Source: Streptomyces sp. NRRL F-4489 (lineage in GTDB: Bacteria; Actinomycetota; Actinomycetes; Streptomycetales; Streptomycetaceae). Taken from it: a stretch of DNA of 64,000 bases. Of the stretch, positions 20,097-30,393 are shown piece by piece. Every line of letters starts with the position of its first letter. Within the stretch, counting starts at the first letter, position 1. Under the pieces are notes generated by a model. The model was not told the DNA's origin, did not search any database, and saw only the letters and a list, made by a program, of their open reading frames with translations. The position numbers and the translations under genes were made by a program. The stretch is from the NCBI RefSeq assembly GCF_001509485.1, contig NZ_LLZI01000035.1:1-64000 (forward strand), written 5' to 3'.

Positions 20097-20170
20097 ACGG
20101 ACTCCTGACTCCGGGACAGTGCTCGCACACCCAGCGTGACCCAAACGGGCGCGCCCCGCACCCGGACGGC

Positions 20171-20211
20171 CGCGAGCCCGGCCTCCCACGGGGTGGAGGG
20201 CCGGGCTCGCG
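20171..20211 (-). terminator. Terminator of hrdB
   Basis: CGCGAGCCCGGCC / GGCCGGGCTCGCG perfect stem with an internal TCC/GGA extension, 22 bases past the hrdB stop. Confidence 0.8.
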
Positions 20212-20232
20212 GCGCGGTCGGAGCGGGTACGG

Positions 20233-21786
<1,554 letters not shown>

Positions 21787-22186
21787 GAACAACCTCTCGG
21801 AACGATGGAAACGGCTTCCGACCCCGTCCACTACGGATCGGAGCCGACGACCGCCGGCGGGGATGGACCGACGGCGCAGGGGCAACCGGGGAGTTGAACA
21901 GCGTCACGAACGCCGCTCGTATTCCCTCCTCGGCTATCACCTCTTAAGTCATCGCGCTTCCCCGGAGAGCGTTACGCCCAATCTGCGTGGCCCGAGTCAC
22001 ACCCCATAACGACCCATTCCCCGACATTTGCCCTGCAATCCTCTCAACGTCTGCCGCCGGATCCGGACGACGTCCCGGATCCGGCGATCTTGCGCTCCTT
22101 CGGTACGTACGGCGCGTCCTCGGCGGGGGCGTACGGGGCACGAGTCCGCGCGGTGCTTACGGTCCGCACGCGGTCGGGTACGAGCC
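21787..22186. other. hrdB upstream region
   Basis: 400 bases between hrdB and the end of whiH. On the minus strand, GGGAAT occurs around 21920-21925 with GTT 21 bases further on, which resembles a sigma-R promoter but with longer spacing than the usual 18-19. No gene is seen. Confidence 0.4.
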
Positions 22187-23116
22187 TCAGTGCTCGCGGG
22201 GCGCGGGGACGGTGTGGTCCACGGGCGTCCCGGTGCCCTGCCCGCCGGTCTCGCCGTGAGTGGCGAGGAGCTGGCGCATCGCGGATTCGGCGGCAGTGGC
22301 GTCGCCGGCGCCGATGGCGTCGACGACCCGCATGTGCTGGCCCACGGACGTCTCGACCGGCCGCTCGCAGCCGCCGCCCGGCCCCCCGGAGACGTGCAGG
22401 GCGGACGTGACGATGCCGGCGAGGTGCTCCAGCATGCGGTTGCCGGCGAGCTGGAGCAGCAGGGTGTGGAACTCGGTGTCGGCGCGGGCGAACGTCATGG
22501 TGTCGCCCTGGGCCGCGGAGTGGCCCATGATCTCGACCATGTCGGCGAGGCGCTGCTGGACGTCCTCGCGGCCGTGGCCGGCGGCGAGCCGGGCGGCCAG
22601 CGGCTCGATGGTCCAGCGGAGCTCGCACAGCTCGCGGCGCTGGTCGTCCCGCTGGGGTCCGTAGGCGCGCCATTCGATGATGTCGGGGTCGAGGAGGTTC
22701 CAGTCGCTCACCGGGCGCACCCGGGTGCCCACGTTGGGGCGCGCGCTCACGAGGCCCTTGGCCTCCAGGACGCGCAGGGACTCGCGGACGACGGTGCGGG
22801 AGACCTCGAAGCGCTGGCCGATCTCCTCGGGGACGAGCGGGCGGTCGGCGCCGAGATCGCCGGAGACGATCATCTGGCCGAGCTGCTGGACGAGTTGGCC
22901 GTGCAGGCCGCGGCCACGGCTGCCCGCCGCGCGCCGGCCGACCCGGCCGATATCTGCTTCGGCGCCATCCCAGACCGGGGGGACGCGCTCTGCGCGGTCC
23001 TGGCCGGCCGCGTGGGCGGCGTTGGCGTAGGGGTAGCGGTCAAGCTCGCCGGGGCCTGCGAGGCCGGTGTCGCCGGGGCGAGCCGCGGTCATCATGGTGT
23101 GCGCAAGGGTACTCAC
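22187..23116 (-). CDS. whiH: GntR/FCD sporulation regulator WhiH
   Basis: A 309-residue GntR-family regulator with a 70-residue N-terminal arm, a winged helix (GQRFEVSRTVVRESLRVLEAKG, then PNVGTRVRP) and an FCD domain (ADTEFHTLLLQLAGN, with a distal His). The start VSTLAHTMMTAAR and the position directly after hrdB match my recollection of WhiH, which in S. coelicolor is needed for aerial hyphae to septate into spores and represses its own gene. The GTG at 23116 has AAAGGA upstream. whiH transcription depends on sigma-WhiG in S. coelicolor; a CCGATAA element is present about 95 bases upstream here. Confidence 0.85.
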   Translation of the reverse strand: MSTLAHTMMTAARPGDTGLAGPGELDRYPYANAAHAAGQDRAERVPPVWDGAEADIGRVGRRAAGSRGRGLHGQLVQQLGQMIVSGDLGADRPLVPEEIGQRFEVSRTVVRESLRVLEAKGLVSARPNVGTRVRPVSDWNLLDPDIIEWRAYGPQRDDQRRELCELRWTIEPLAARLAAGHGREDVQQRLADMVEIMGHSAAQGDTMTFARADTEFHTLLLQLAGNRMLEHLAGIVTSALHVSGGPGGGCERPVETSVGQHMRVVDAIGAGDATAAESAMRQLLATHGETGGQGTGTPVDHTVPAPREH

Positions 23117-23689
23117 GCATCCTTTGTCGGCGACACCCTGAACGGCCTTGAGGTCTTTGGTGAAAAGCACACGAAAGGGTGATCGCCCGTTATCTCGCAA
23201 TTGACGCTTTATCGGAAAGAAATGCGCTTTCCGCGGCGAGTTGTGGGCAGCGGGTGCAACAACCGGGGCCGGAAACGGGCGTTTTGGCCGGCCGGCGCCT
23301 CCGGCCCGTTAGCACGGTGAACACATAAGCGCAGCCCAGCACTCCGGCGCAACGGCCGAGCGCCGGGCGGGAGTTGGGGTCACCGGGCACACCAGGAGCG
23401 GTACGTCTTGATCGCTTCGGTAAGCCGCAGGGGACGCGCGGGGCGGGACGGGGATTCGGGGACGGCGGGGGCTGTCGTCGTCCCGGCGGGCGGGTGGGTC
23501 AGCCGCGGCGGTGGAAACGGGAGTTGGCGAGGTGGTGCCCGGCGCGCGGGGGTGGCTGTGGTGGCCGGCGGTGAGGTCGGTGCGGGGGTCGCGGTGTGCG
23601 GGAGTCACCTGGGGTGGTGACTTCAGGGGCGGCGGGTTGACGAGGAGGGGCCCAGCGCAGGCGCCCAGAGGGTCGCTCAGCGGTGTGGG
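23117..23689. other. whiH upstream region and spacer to the Nudix gene
   Basis: 573 bases without a convincing gene. On the minus strand TCCGATAA (23209-23216) resembles the sigma-WhiG -10 element GCCGATAA, but the expected TAAA 15 bases upstream is absent. 23400-23689 is GC-rich sequence downstream of the Nudix gene. Confidence 0.4.
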
Positions 23690-24457
23690 TCAGACCTCGG
23701 GGCGCAGCATCGGGGGGTTGAGGAGGGTGGCCCCGCCCGCGCGGAACAGCTGGGCGGGGCGGCCGCCCTGGCGGGTGGTGGTGCCGCCGGTCGGTACCAG
23801 GAAGCCGGGGGTGCCGGTGACCTTGCGGTGGAAGTTGCGGGGGTCGAGTGCGACGCCCCAGACCGCCTCGTACACCCGGCGCAGCTCGCCGACGGTGAAC
23901 TCCTGCGGGCAGAAGGCCGTGGCGAGCGAGGAGTACTCGATCTTCGAGCGGGCGCGTTCCACGCCGTCGGAGAGGATGCGGGCGTGGTCGAAGGCGAGCG
24001 GGGCGGTCAGCTCGCCGTCGCGGGTGTGGGCGTTGCCGTCCTGTTCCAGGAGGGTTTCGACGGGGGCCCACCGGGCGCTGTGGGCGTCGCCGCCGGCCTT
24101 GGGGGCGGGCAGGTCGGGGGCGAGGACGAGGTGCGCGACGCTGACCACGCGCATACGGGGGTCGCGCTTGGGGTCGCCGTAGGTGGCGAGCTGTTCGAGG
24201 TGCGCGCCGTACGGGGCCTGGGGGCCGGCCGGCGGGCAGGCGTGCAGGCCGGTCTCCTCGGCGAGTTCCCGGGCGGCCGCCTCCGACAGGTCCTCGTCGG
24301 CGCGGACGAATCCGCCGGGCAGGGCCCAGCGGCCCTGGAACGGCGGCTCACCGCGGCGTACGGCCAGCGCGCACAGGGCGTGGCGGCGCACGGTGAGCAC
24401 GACCAGGTCGACGGTGACAGCGAAGGGCGGGAAGGCCGACGGGTCGTAGGGAGGCAT
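23690..24457 (-). CDS. Nudix hydrolase with C-terminal winged helix (NrtR-like regulator)
   Basis: A 255-residue protein. The N-terminal Nudix domain has the complete box (GGFVRADE ... RELAEETGL), so the metal-binding glutamates are intact and it may hydrolyse a nucleoside diphosphate such as ADP-ribose. The C-terminal about 80 residues ([33 protein letters not shown]) match the winged helix of NrtR-type regulators of NAD metabolism. In NrtR proteins ADP-ribose binding releases DNA; here the complete box leaves enzyme activity possible too. The ATG at 24457 has a weak ribosome site. An inverted repeat lies just upstream, consistent with autoregulation. Confidence 0.82.
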   Translation of the reverse strand: MPPYDPSAFPPFAVTVDLVVLTVRRHALCALAVRRGEPPFQGRWALPGGFVRADEDLSEAAARELAEETGLHACPPAGPQAPYGAHLEQLATYGDPKRDPRMRVVSVAHLVLAPDLPAPKAGGDAHSARWAPVETLLEQDGNAHTRDGELTAPLAFDHARILSDGVERARSKIEYSSLATAFCPQEFTVGELRRVYEAVWGVALDPRNFHRKVTGTPGFLVPTGGTTTRQGGRPAQLFRAGGATLLNPPMLRPEV

Positions 24458-24467
24458 GCCGCGATCA

Positions 24468-24488
24468 TAGTCGTCCGCCTGACGATAA
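24468..24488. promoter_or_regulatory. Candidate NrtR-type operator
   Basis: TCGTC-CGCCT-GACGA forms an inverted repeat flanked by A/T (TAG...TAA), 11-31 bases upstream of the Nudix start codon, in a 47-base gap. Position suggests autoregulation; the match to a known box was not tested. Confidence 0.35.
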
Positions 24489-24504
24489 ACAGGTCGCGCG
24501 GGTC

Positions 24505-26610
24505 TCACGAGCGCAGGTGCAGACCGTCCGCGGCCTCCTCGACCATGCCCATCCCGAGGCGGCTGATGCGTACGGCGAAGGGCTGCTCGGCGATGGTCAG
24601 TCCGGTCAGCTGCATCGCGCCGAGCGGGGCGGTGCCGAGGGGGCGGACGGTGACCGTGCCGGCGGGGACGTCGGGGCGCAGGCCCGCGAGGGCGATGAGT
24701 ATCTGGACCGCGCCGGCCGCCGCGACGGCCGCGGGGCGGCAGGCCGCAGGGTGCGGGACGGGGACCCCGCCGGCGGTGCGCTGCTCCCCCGCGTACATCT
24801 CCGGGAGGCGGTGGCCGAAGCTTTCCGCGGCGTCGAGGATGCCCCTGGTCAGAGCGCCGGCGGCGGCTTCGTGGCCGGCCGCGGCGAGTCCGGCGGCGGC
24901 GACGGCGGTTTCGTGGACGCGGACCGCTCCGCCGCGGTGGCCGAACGGGTTGTAGCCGCTCTCGTTGGCGCCGAGTCCGCGCAGGCCCCAGCCGGAGTCG
25001 AGGGCGGGTGCGCGGAGCAGCCGGCACAGCTGGTCGGTGCGGGCGGCGTCCAGCAGCCCGGGCGCATGGGCGGCGCCGCCGAGCAGGCCGGTGTCGAGGA
25101 GGTGGGCGGCGGTGGCGCCGAGGTGCGGGACGGGGCGGCCGGCGGCGGTGAGCAGGGCGGCGGGGCGGCCGCCGGCGCGGTCGTCGAGCCAGAAGTCGGC
25201 GCGGAAGCGGGCGCGCAGATCCGCCGCCCAGTCGCGGAGGGCGGCGGCGCCGGGGGCCTGGCAGGCGTCGAGGAGGTCGGCGCCGAGGACCGCGGCGCGG
25301 TGGGCGTGGGCCTGGGTCTCGCAGCGGTACGGGCCGTCGGAGGCCGGGTCGGGGAGGTAGCCGCCGCGGCCGGCGGCGGGCCGGTCGGTGGCGGTGCGGA
25401 GCCAGTGCAGGCAGCGTTCGGCGGTGGGCAGCAGTCGTTCCGTCTCGCGGTCCGGCAGGCCCCAGCGGCGGGCCTCGGCGAGGACGGCCGGGAAGAGGAG
25501 GGTGGCCTCGATGCCGGTGCAGCCGGGCGGGGCGTGCGGGCCGGCGTCCCGTAGGGGGCCGGGAATTCGGCCGAAATCCGCCCCTGGAGTGGCGAGTTGG
25601 GTACGGGCGAGGGTGCGCAGGGTGGCGGCGGCGAGGCGGGTGCCGAGCGGGAGCAGCATCCGGGCGGTCCACAGGGCGTCGGCGGGGGCGAGGCCGCAGC
25701 GCCAGGGGAAGCCGCCGGCGACGAAGACGTCGGTTGGAAGCGCCGGGTCGCGCGTCAGCAGGCCGTGCAGGTCGTCGAGGCTCTGGGCCAGGAGGATGTC
25801 GGCGCGGGGGTCGTCGCATTCCAGGCGGGCGGCGGACCAGGAGCGCGGCGGCCGGTCGCCGCGGCCTCCGCGCCTCCGGGAGGCGGTGCGCGGGCCGGGG
25901 GCGGGCGTGGCGCGGCTGACAGGGGTGGGCGGGGTGCCGGTGTCGTGGTCCAGGCGGGGGCGGAGTTCGATGGTGCGGCGGCCGCCGGGTGGGAGGTGGA
26001 GTTCCCAGCGGAGCAGGCCCGCGGAGGCCAGGGCGTCCTGGGGCGCGGGGTCGGCGGTCACCACGGCGTGCGCGCCGGGCCCGGACCAGCGCAGGCCGGA
26101 TCCGTGGACGGCCGCGCGGAGTTCGGGGCCCGGGCGGCCGACGGCGACGGCGCCCAGCTCGGCGAGGTCGGTGCCCAGGTGGATCTCGACGGGCAGCCGG
26201 AGGGGCCGGGCGGCGCTGCTGTGGAACGTGATCCGCTCGGTGCCGTCGGCGGAGCGGAGCCGGTCCATGCGGATCTCCGGGTCGGGGCCGCGCTCGCCCG
26301 TTCTGCGGACCACCCCGGTGAAGCGAGCGCGGTCCGCGGAGATCAGCCGGCCCTGGACGACGAGCGGTTCGCCGCCCGCGGCCCGTACCTCGCAGCGGGA
26401 GAGGATCCGCCGGCCGTCGCGGTAGCAGCCGTCCAGGCCCTGGCCGGTGAGCTGGCCCGTGGCGGACGACACGGTGAGCGACGGCAGCGCCACGCAGACC
26501 AGCGCCGCGTGGACGGGCTGGGGCTGCGGCGGCCGGAGCGGGGACGCCGGGGCGCGCCGGTCCGCGGCGGTCCGGTGGGCCGGCTGGTGGGTGGGGACGA
26601 TCCCTGGCAC
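24505..26610 (-). CDS. Glycogen debranching N-terminal domain protein (putative amylo-alpha-1,6-glucosidase)
   Basis: A 701-residue protein. The first ~250 residues match the GDE N-terminal bis domain ([20 protein letters not shown]...). They are followed by an (alpha/alpha)6-barrel region with [34 protein letters not shown] and [22 protein letters not shown], typical of debranching and related glycoside hydrolases. It probably cleaves alpha-1,6 branches in glycogen or trehalose-related polymers; the exact substrate is inferred. The GTG at 26610 has AGGAG eight bases upstream and no signal peptide, so the protein is cytoplasmic. It lies 105 bases after the DUF4192 gene, possibly co-transcribed. 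Confidence 0.78.
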   Translation of the reverse strand: MPGIVPTHQPAHRTAADRRAPASPLRPPQPQPVHAALVCVALPSLTVSSATGQLTGQGLDGCYRDGRRILSRCEVRAAGGEPLVVQGRLISADRARFTGVVRRTGERGPDPEIRMDRLRSADGTERITFHSSAARPLRLPVEIHLGTDLAELGAVAVGRPGPELRAAVHGSGLRWSGPGAHAVVTADPAPQDALASAGLLRWELHLPPGGRRTIELRPRLDHDTGTPPTPVSRATPAPGPRTASRRRGGRGDRPPRSWSAARLECDDPRADILLAQSLDDLHGLLTRDPALPTDVFVAGGFPWRCGLAPADALWTARMLLPLGTRLAAATLRTLARTQLATPGADFGRIPGPLRDAGPHAPPGCTGIEATLLFPAVLAEARRWGLPDRETERLLPTAERCLHWLRTATDRPAAGRGGYLPDPASDGPYRCETQAHAHRAAVLGADLLDACQAPGAAALRDWAADLRARFRADFWLDDRAGGRPAALLTAAGRPVPHLGATAAHLLDTGLLGGAAHAPGLLDAARTDQLCRLLRAPALDSGWGLRGLGANESGYNPFGHRGGAVRVHETAVAAAGLAAAGHEAAAGALTRGILDAAESFGHRLPEMYAGEQRTAGGVPVPHPAACRPAAVAAAGAVQILIALAGLRPDVPAGTVTVRPLGTAPLGAMQLTGLTIAEQPFAVRISRLGMGMVEEAADGLHLRS

Positions 26611-26715
26611 GCTCTGCGCTCCTGGTGAGGTCGGGGCTCCGTACGGCCTGACGCCACCCGGCTGAACGGTGCGGCCGGCGCCCAGGTCACGCCGGCCACG
26701 CCGCACCCCGTGCCG

Positions 26716-28500
26716 TTACCGCCGGCTTCGGTCACCGTCCCGGCCCGTGCGGCGGCCGCCCGGCGCGCCGGTCGTACGGGAGCCGGGGCCGGTGCTGCCC
26801 CGGGGCCCGCGGGGGCGGTCGGCGCTCCCTGGGCGGGCCGGCGCGGGCCTTCGGGTGGAGCGCCGGCGAGCGGTGGCGGTGGCTTCGGGGGCGGTGGCTT
26901 CGGTGGCGCCGCCCGCGGTCCCATTGACAACTACGGCCCCACCAACCGCACTTGCACCCGCGGTCCCAGCGGTCTCGGCGGCTTCGGCTTGCGCGGCCGC
27001 GGCCGCGGCCCCGGCTTCGGCTTTCGCGGCCTCGGCCTCGGCGGCTTCGGCTTCCGCGCGTTGCTGGCGGAGGCAGCGGCGCAGGGGCTCGGGGTCCAAG
27101 CCCTCGTTGATCGCGCGGTGCAGGAGCTGGGCGAAGACGTACTCCTGGTCGGCGACCAGGGCGCGGCTGAGGGCGACGCGGGCGGAGGGGGCGTCGGCCG
27201 TGGACCAGCAGACCCAGCCGGCGAGCGTCAGCGGGGCCGCGGCGTGTTCGCCGTAGCCTCCGGTGCAGCGGCGGGCGAGGGCGCGCCAGAGGCGGAGGGC
27301 CGCCGCGGCTTCGGGGCCGTCCATCCATTCGGCGGCCCGGTCGCGGGTGGCGCGGTTCTGGAGGCCGAGGATGAGGGTGGCGGCCTCGGCGTCGGTGATC
27401 AGGGCGTCGTCGCAGGCGTCCCGGGCGCGGTTGCTGCCGGCCGGGGTGTCCTGGCGGAAGCGGTGGATCATCGCGGCGGCCAGTTCGAGGGTGTCCCGGT
27501 GGACGGCAGCGGCGGTGCCGGGCTGGATCATCCTGGGCACCAGCTCCGCGGCCGCGGTGTCCAGCGCCTTCTCCTGATCGGCACCGCGCGGTCCGGTGCG
27601 GGGCGCGAGCCGGGCCTCCATCTCCTTGAGGGAGCCCCGAACCTGCATGCCGGAGTAGGCGGCGGCCGCGGCCATCACGGACGTACCGGGCAGGAAGAGC
27701 GGGGTGCCCTCGGCGGGGCAGCAGCGGTAGTCGGGGCAGCAGTAGGACCAGAAGCGGCCGTTGGACAGGCACAGCGCTTCGAGGACCGGTACGTCCAGCG
27801 CGCCGCAGGCGGTGCGCAGCCGCTGGGCCAAGGGGCGCAGGCGCTCCTTGACGTCCTGGCCGCTCTCGCCCGGTGCCGGCTCCTGGCAGAGGAAGACCAG
27901 GATGCCGACCGGGCGGCCGGAGCGCCGGCGGGCGCCGGTGATCAGGCAGTCGGCGAGCTGGTCGCTGACGTCGGGCCAGTGGGACGGGTCGGAGGGGATG
28001 CCGAGCCTGAGCCGGCCGCCGAACCGGGCGCGTTCGCCGTGCAGGGCGACCATGACGATGCTGTTGTCCGGATAGAAGCCGAGGAGGTAGGGGAGAGCGT
28101 CGGCGAGTTCGGCGGGGCCGCGCAGGGTGACTTGGGAGTCGGGGGCGGGGCCGGCGGCACGGTCACCGGAGGGGTGGGCGGAGCCGGGCGGCCCACCGGG
28201 ACCATCGCCGTCATCGGCGGCCGCAGGCGGGGCGTAGGCGCCGCAGGAAAGGGCGGGACCGGGCGGGTCGTAGGGGGTGGGCGGGGCGTACGGGGGGCTT
28301 GTTGCTCCGTGACGGCCGTCCGGATCGTGGCCGCTGTTCGGATCGCGGTGGCCGTTCGGATCGCGGTGGCCGTTCGGCTCGTGGCGGTCGTTCGTTCGGG
28401 TGTCGGTGCTCGGCTCGGTGGTGTGGTGCGACGGCGGGGTGTCGGACGTCGTGCGGTCCTCCGTCGTGAGGTCGATGTTCCGTTCGGTGCCCTCGTTCAT
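26716..28500 (-). CDS. DUF4192 domain-containing protein
   Basis: A 594-residue protein. A low-complexity N-terminus rich in Asp/Pro/His (encoded partly by 18-bp tandem repeats) precedes a DUF4192 domain (VTLRGPAELADALPYLLGFYP ... ALCLSNGRFWSYCC ... LTLAGWVCWSTADAPSARVAL). A final Ala/Glu-rich coiled coil and Arg/Pro-rich tail complete it. The domain is actinobacterial and of unknown function. The ATG at 28500 is favoured because GAGGAG lies six bases before it; an upstream ATG at 28599 would add 33 residues but has no ribosome site. Confidence 0.8.
   Translation of the reverse strand: MNEGTERNIDLTTEDRTTSDTPPSHHTTEPSTDTRTNDRHEPNGHRDPNGHRDPNSGHDPDGRHGATSPPYAPPTPYDPPGPALSCGAYAPPAAADDGDGPGGPPGSAHPSGDRAAGPAPDSQVTLRGPAELADALPYLLGFYPDNSIVMVALHGERARFGGRLRLGIPSDPSHWPDVSDQLADCLITGARRRSGRPVGILVFLCQEPAPGESGQDVKERLRPLAQRLRTACGALDVPVLEALCLSNGRFWSYCCPDYRCCPAEGTPLFLPGTSVMAAAAAYSGMQVRGSLKEMEARLAPRTGPRGADQEKALDTAAAELVPRMIQPGTAAAVHRDTLELAAAMIHRFRQDTPAGSNRARDACDDALITDAEAATLILGLQNRATRDRAAEWMDGPEAAAALRLWRALARRCTGGYGEHAAAPLTLAGWVCWSTADAPSARVALSRALVADQEYVFAQLLHRAINEGLDPEPLRRCLRQQRAEAEAAEAEAAKAEAGAAAAAAQAEAAETAGTAGASAVGGAVVVNGTAGGATEATAPEATATARRRSTRRPAPARPGSADRPRGPRGSTGPGSRTTGAPGGRRTGRDGDRSRR
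28337..28372. repeat. 18-bp tandem repeat, two perfect copies with degenerate flanks
   Basis: Unit TTCGGATCGCGGTGGCCG at 28337-28354 and 28355-28372, with related sequence on both sides. On the minus strand it encodes the NGHRDP repeats in the DUF4192 protein. Confidence 0.85.
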
Positions 28501-28819
28501 CTTGGTCTCCTCGGTTTTTTCCGTTCCGTCGGTGCTGTCGGCGGCGTCCGTGGTGGTCTTGGCGCTGCCGGCCCTCTGCGGTTCGCTGTGCGGATTCATG
28601 GCTTGAAGATCCCGCAGCGATGCGGTCCGCCGCGACCCCTGTGGATAACTTCCGGAGTGGGTTTTCCACAGCTCGCGGACGGGGTGCGCGCGTCGTCAGC
28701 GGCATCGGGTTGCATGGAGGGCATGAGCGAGGGACGGCAGGGGCCACCACCCCATCTCCGAGCGGTAGTTGAGCGTCGCACAGCGCGCCTGTGGGACCAG
28801 GGCTGCGCTGCCTGTCGAT

Positions 28820-29035
28820 GCACCGGGTCGACGTGCTCCCACCTGTTCAAGTGCGACTCGCTGATGAAGACCTCGGACGCGGACCTCGGAGACGGAGGCG
28901 GAGGCGGCCCTGGCGGACACCGGCATCGCCTGCCCGCCGCTCACCGCCCATCTCTTCGCGCGCTACGTCGAATTCCTGTACTCGGCGGCCACCTTCCGTA
29001 CGCGATTGACCCGCAGACCTCCCCGGCGGGCCTGA
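28820..29035 (+). pseudogene. Decayed gene fragment with a frameshift
   Basis: Two adjoining reading frames have almost exclusively G or C at third positions, unlike the other frames: one encodes STCSHLFKCDSLMKTSDADL up to about 28887, and the next encodes SETEAEAALADTGIACPPL... through FARYVEFLYSAATFRTRL to a TGA at 29033. Joining them needs a single frameshift near 28880-28890. The second frame has no start codon. I do not recognise the family. The surrounding 28501-28819 and 29036-29108 hold no other gene. Confidence 0.45.
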
Positions 29036-29108
29036 ATTCCCGCCGAGCGGGAGGGATTTTCGGCCACAGGCCGGCCGCTGGACCATCCGCTATTCCAAGG
29101 GAACGGCT

Positions 29109-29963
29109 ATGACGGTATTAAATGAGGCCATGAACGACTCACCTATTCTTGTGCTCGGCGGCACCGGTAAGACCGGCAAGCGCGTCGCCCGGCAATTGAC
29201 CGAGCGGGGATTCACCCCCCTCGTCGCCTCCCGTTCCGGGGAGCGCCGTTTCGACTGGCAGGACAGGAACACCTGGGCGCCCGCGGTGGCCGGCGCGGGC
29301 GCGGCTTACCTGGTGGACTCGCAGGGCGAGAACGCCGCCGCGCTCATGGCGGAGTTCGCGGAGGTCGCGGTGAAGGCGGGCGTGCGGCGGCTGGTGCTGC
29401 TGTCGGCGCGGGCCTGGGAGCAGGCCGGCGACGAGGCCGGCTTCGCCGTCGAACGGGCCGTGCGGGACTCCGGTGCCGGCTGGACCGTGCTGCGGCCGAC
29501 GTGGTTCGCGCAGAACTTCAGCGAGGAGGCGTTCCTGCGCGACCCGGTGGTTTCCGGTGAGGTCCGGCTGCCCACCGGGGAGGGCCTGGAGCCGTTCATC
29601 GACGCCGAGGACATCGCCGCGTCGGCGGTCGCGGCGCTGGTCGAGGACGGCCACGACGGGGCGACGTACGCGCTGTCCGGGCCGCGGGTGATGACCTTCG
29701 GCGACTGCGTGCGCGAGATCGCCGAGGCCACCGGCCGCGACATCCGCTATGTGCCGGTCTCCCCGCAGGAGTACGTCGAGCTGGTCGTTGACAGGGGTGC
29801 CGACCGCGGCTACGCGGAGTTCGCGGCGGGGCTGCTCGCCGACGTCGCCTCGGGCAGCGGGGACTACCTCTCCGACGGCGTGCAGCGGCTCACCGGCCGC
29901 GAGCCGCGGGACTTCTCGCAGTACGTCAAGGACACCGCGGGCAGCGGCGTCTGGCAGGGCTGA
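29109..29963 (+). CDS. NmrA-like NAD(P)-binding oxidoreductase
   Basis: A 284-residue atypical short-chain dehydrogenase with the dinucleotide motif LVLGGTGKTGKRVARQL near the N-terminus and no Ser-Tyr-Lys triad, typical of NmrA/azoreductase-type epimerase-fold proteins that sense or reduce NAD(P)-linked substrates. The ATG at 29109 has AAGGGA upstream; an internal ATG at 29130 is poorly spaced from its site. With the 29109 start, codon 4 is TTA, so translation would need the bldA tRNA and thus be developmentally delayed. A hairpin follows the gene. Confidence 0.82.
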   Translation: MTVLNEAMNDSPILVLGGTGKTGKRVARQLTERGFTPLVASRSGERRFDWQDRNTWAPAVAGAGAAYLVDSQGENAAALMAEFAEVAVKAGVRRLVLLSARAWEQAGDEAGFAVERAVRDSGAGWTVLRPTWFAQNFSEEAFLRDPVVSGEVRLPTGEGLEPFIDAEDIAASAVAALVEDGHDGATYALSGPRVMTFGDCVREIAEATGRDIRYVPVSPQEYVELVVDRGADRGYAEFAAGLLADVASGSGDYLSDGVQRLTGREPRDFSQYVKDTAGSGVWQG

Positions 29964-29974
29964 CACCCCGCCGC

Positions 29975-30003
29975 GGGGTGCGGGCCGGGCCGGTCCGCAC
30001 CCC
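29975..30003 (+). terminator. Hairpin after the NmrA-like gene
   Basis: GGGGTGCGG / CCGCACCCC stem with an 11-base loop, 12 bases past the stop. Confidence 0.6.
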
Positions 30004-30211
30004 GCCCCCTTTCCCCTCGGGGGCCAGCGACCGGGCCCCGGCCGGCCCCGCAACCACCCCCGCGACCGGCCCCATGACCGGACCGAGAGCGCCGGATGAC
30101 CCGGCAATGACCCGGTGCCCGCCGCGGCCGCTATACAGTGATGCGGCCCTACCGAAAAGCAGCGGAAAAGCAGCCGGAGAATCGCAGGGAACTGCGGAGA
30201 ACTGCGGAGCA

Positions 30212-30227
30212 CCGCGGAATTCCGCGG
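30212..30227. promoter_or_regulatory. Perfect 16-bp palindrome upstream of the DHA2 exporter
   Basis: CCGCGGAATTCCGCGG, preceded by the direct repeats AACTGCGGAG at 30190 and 30200. It lies about 170 bases before the exporter start in a 430-base gap (29964-30393) that otherwise shows no gene. A candidate operator; the cognate regulator is unknown. Confidence 0.4.
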
Positions 30228-30393
30228 ACCCGCGCGCGTTCGCGGAAAAAGGCGGCGACGGTGCCGCCCTTTCCAGCGAGCGGTCACCTCGGCCCCTTTT
30301 CCGCCCTGGAATCGCTCCTTCCTGCCTCCATCTTCGTACCGACGGCCATTCCTGAAAGTTTCCGAGAGGAACAGAGGAACAGAGGAACCCTCC

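Noticed and set aside
23690..25819. Minus-strand reading of 709 codons extending the Nudix protein upstream
   Set aside because: The upstream part is an Arg/Pro-rich shadow of the debranching-like gene in another frame; no start or ribosome site supports it.
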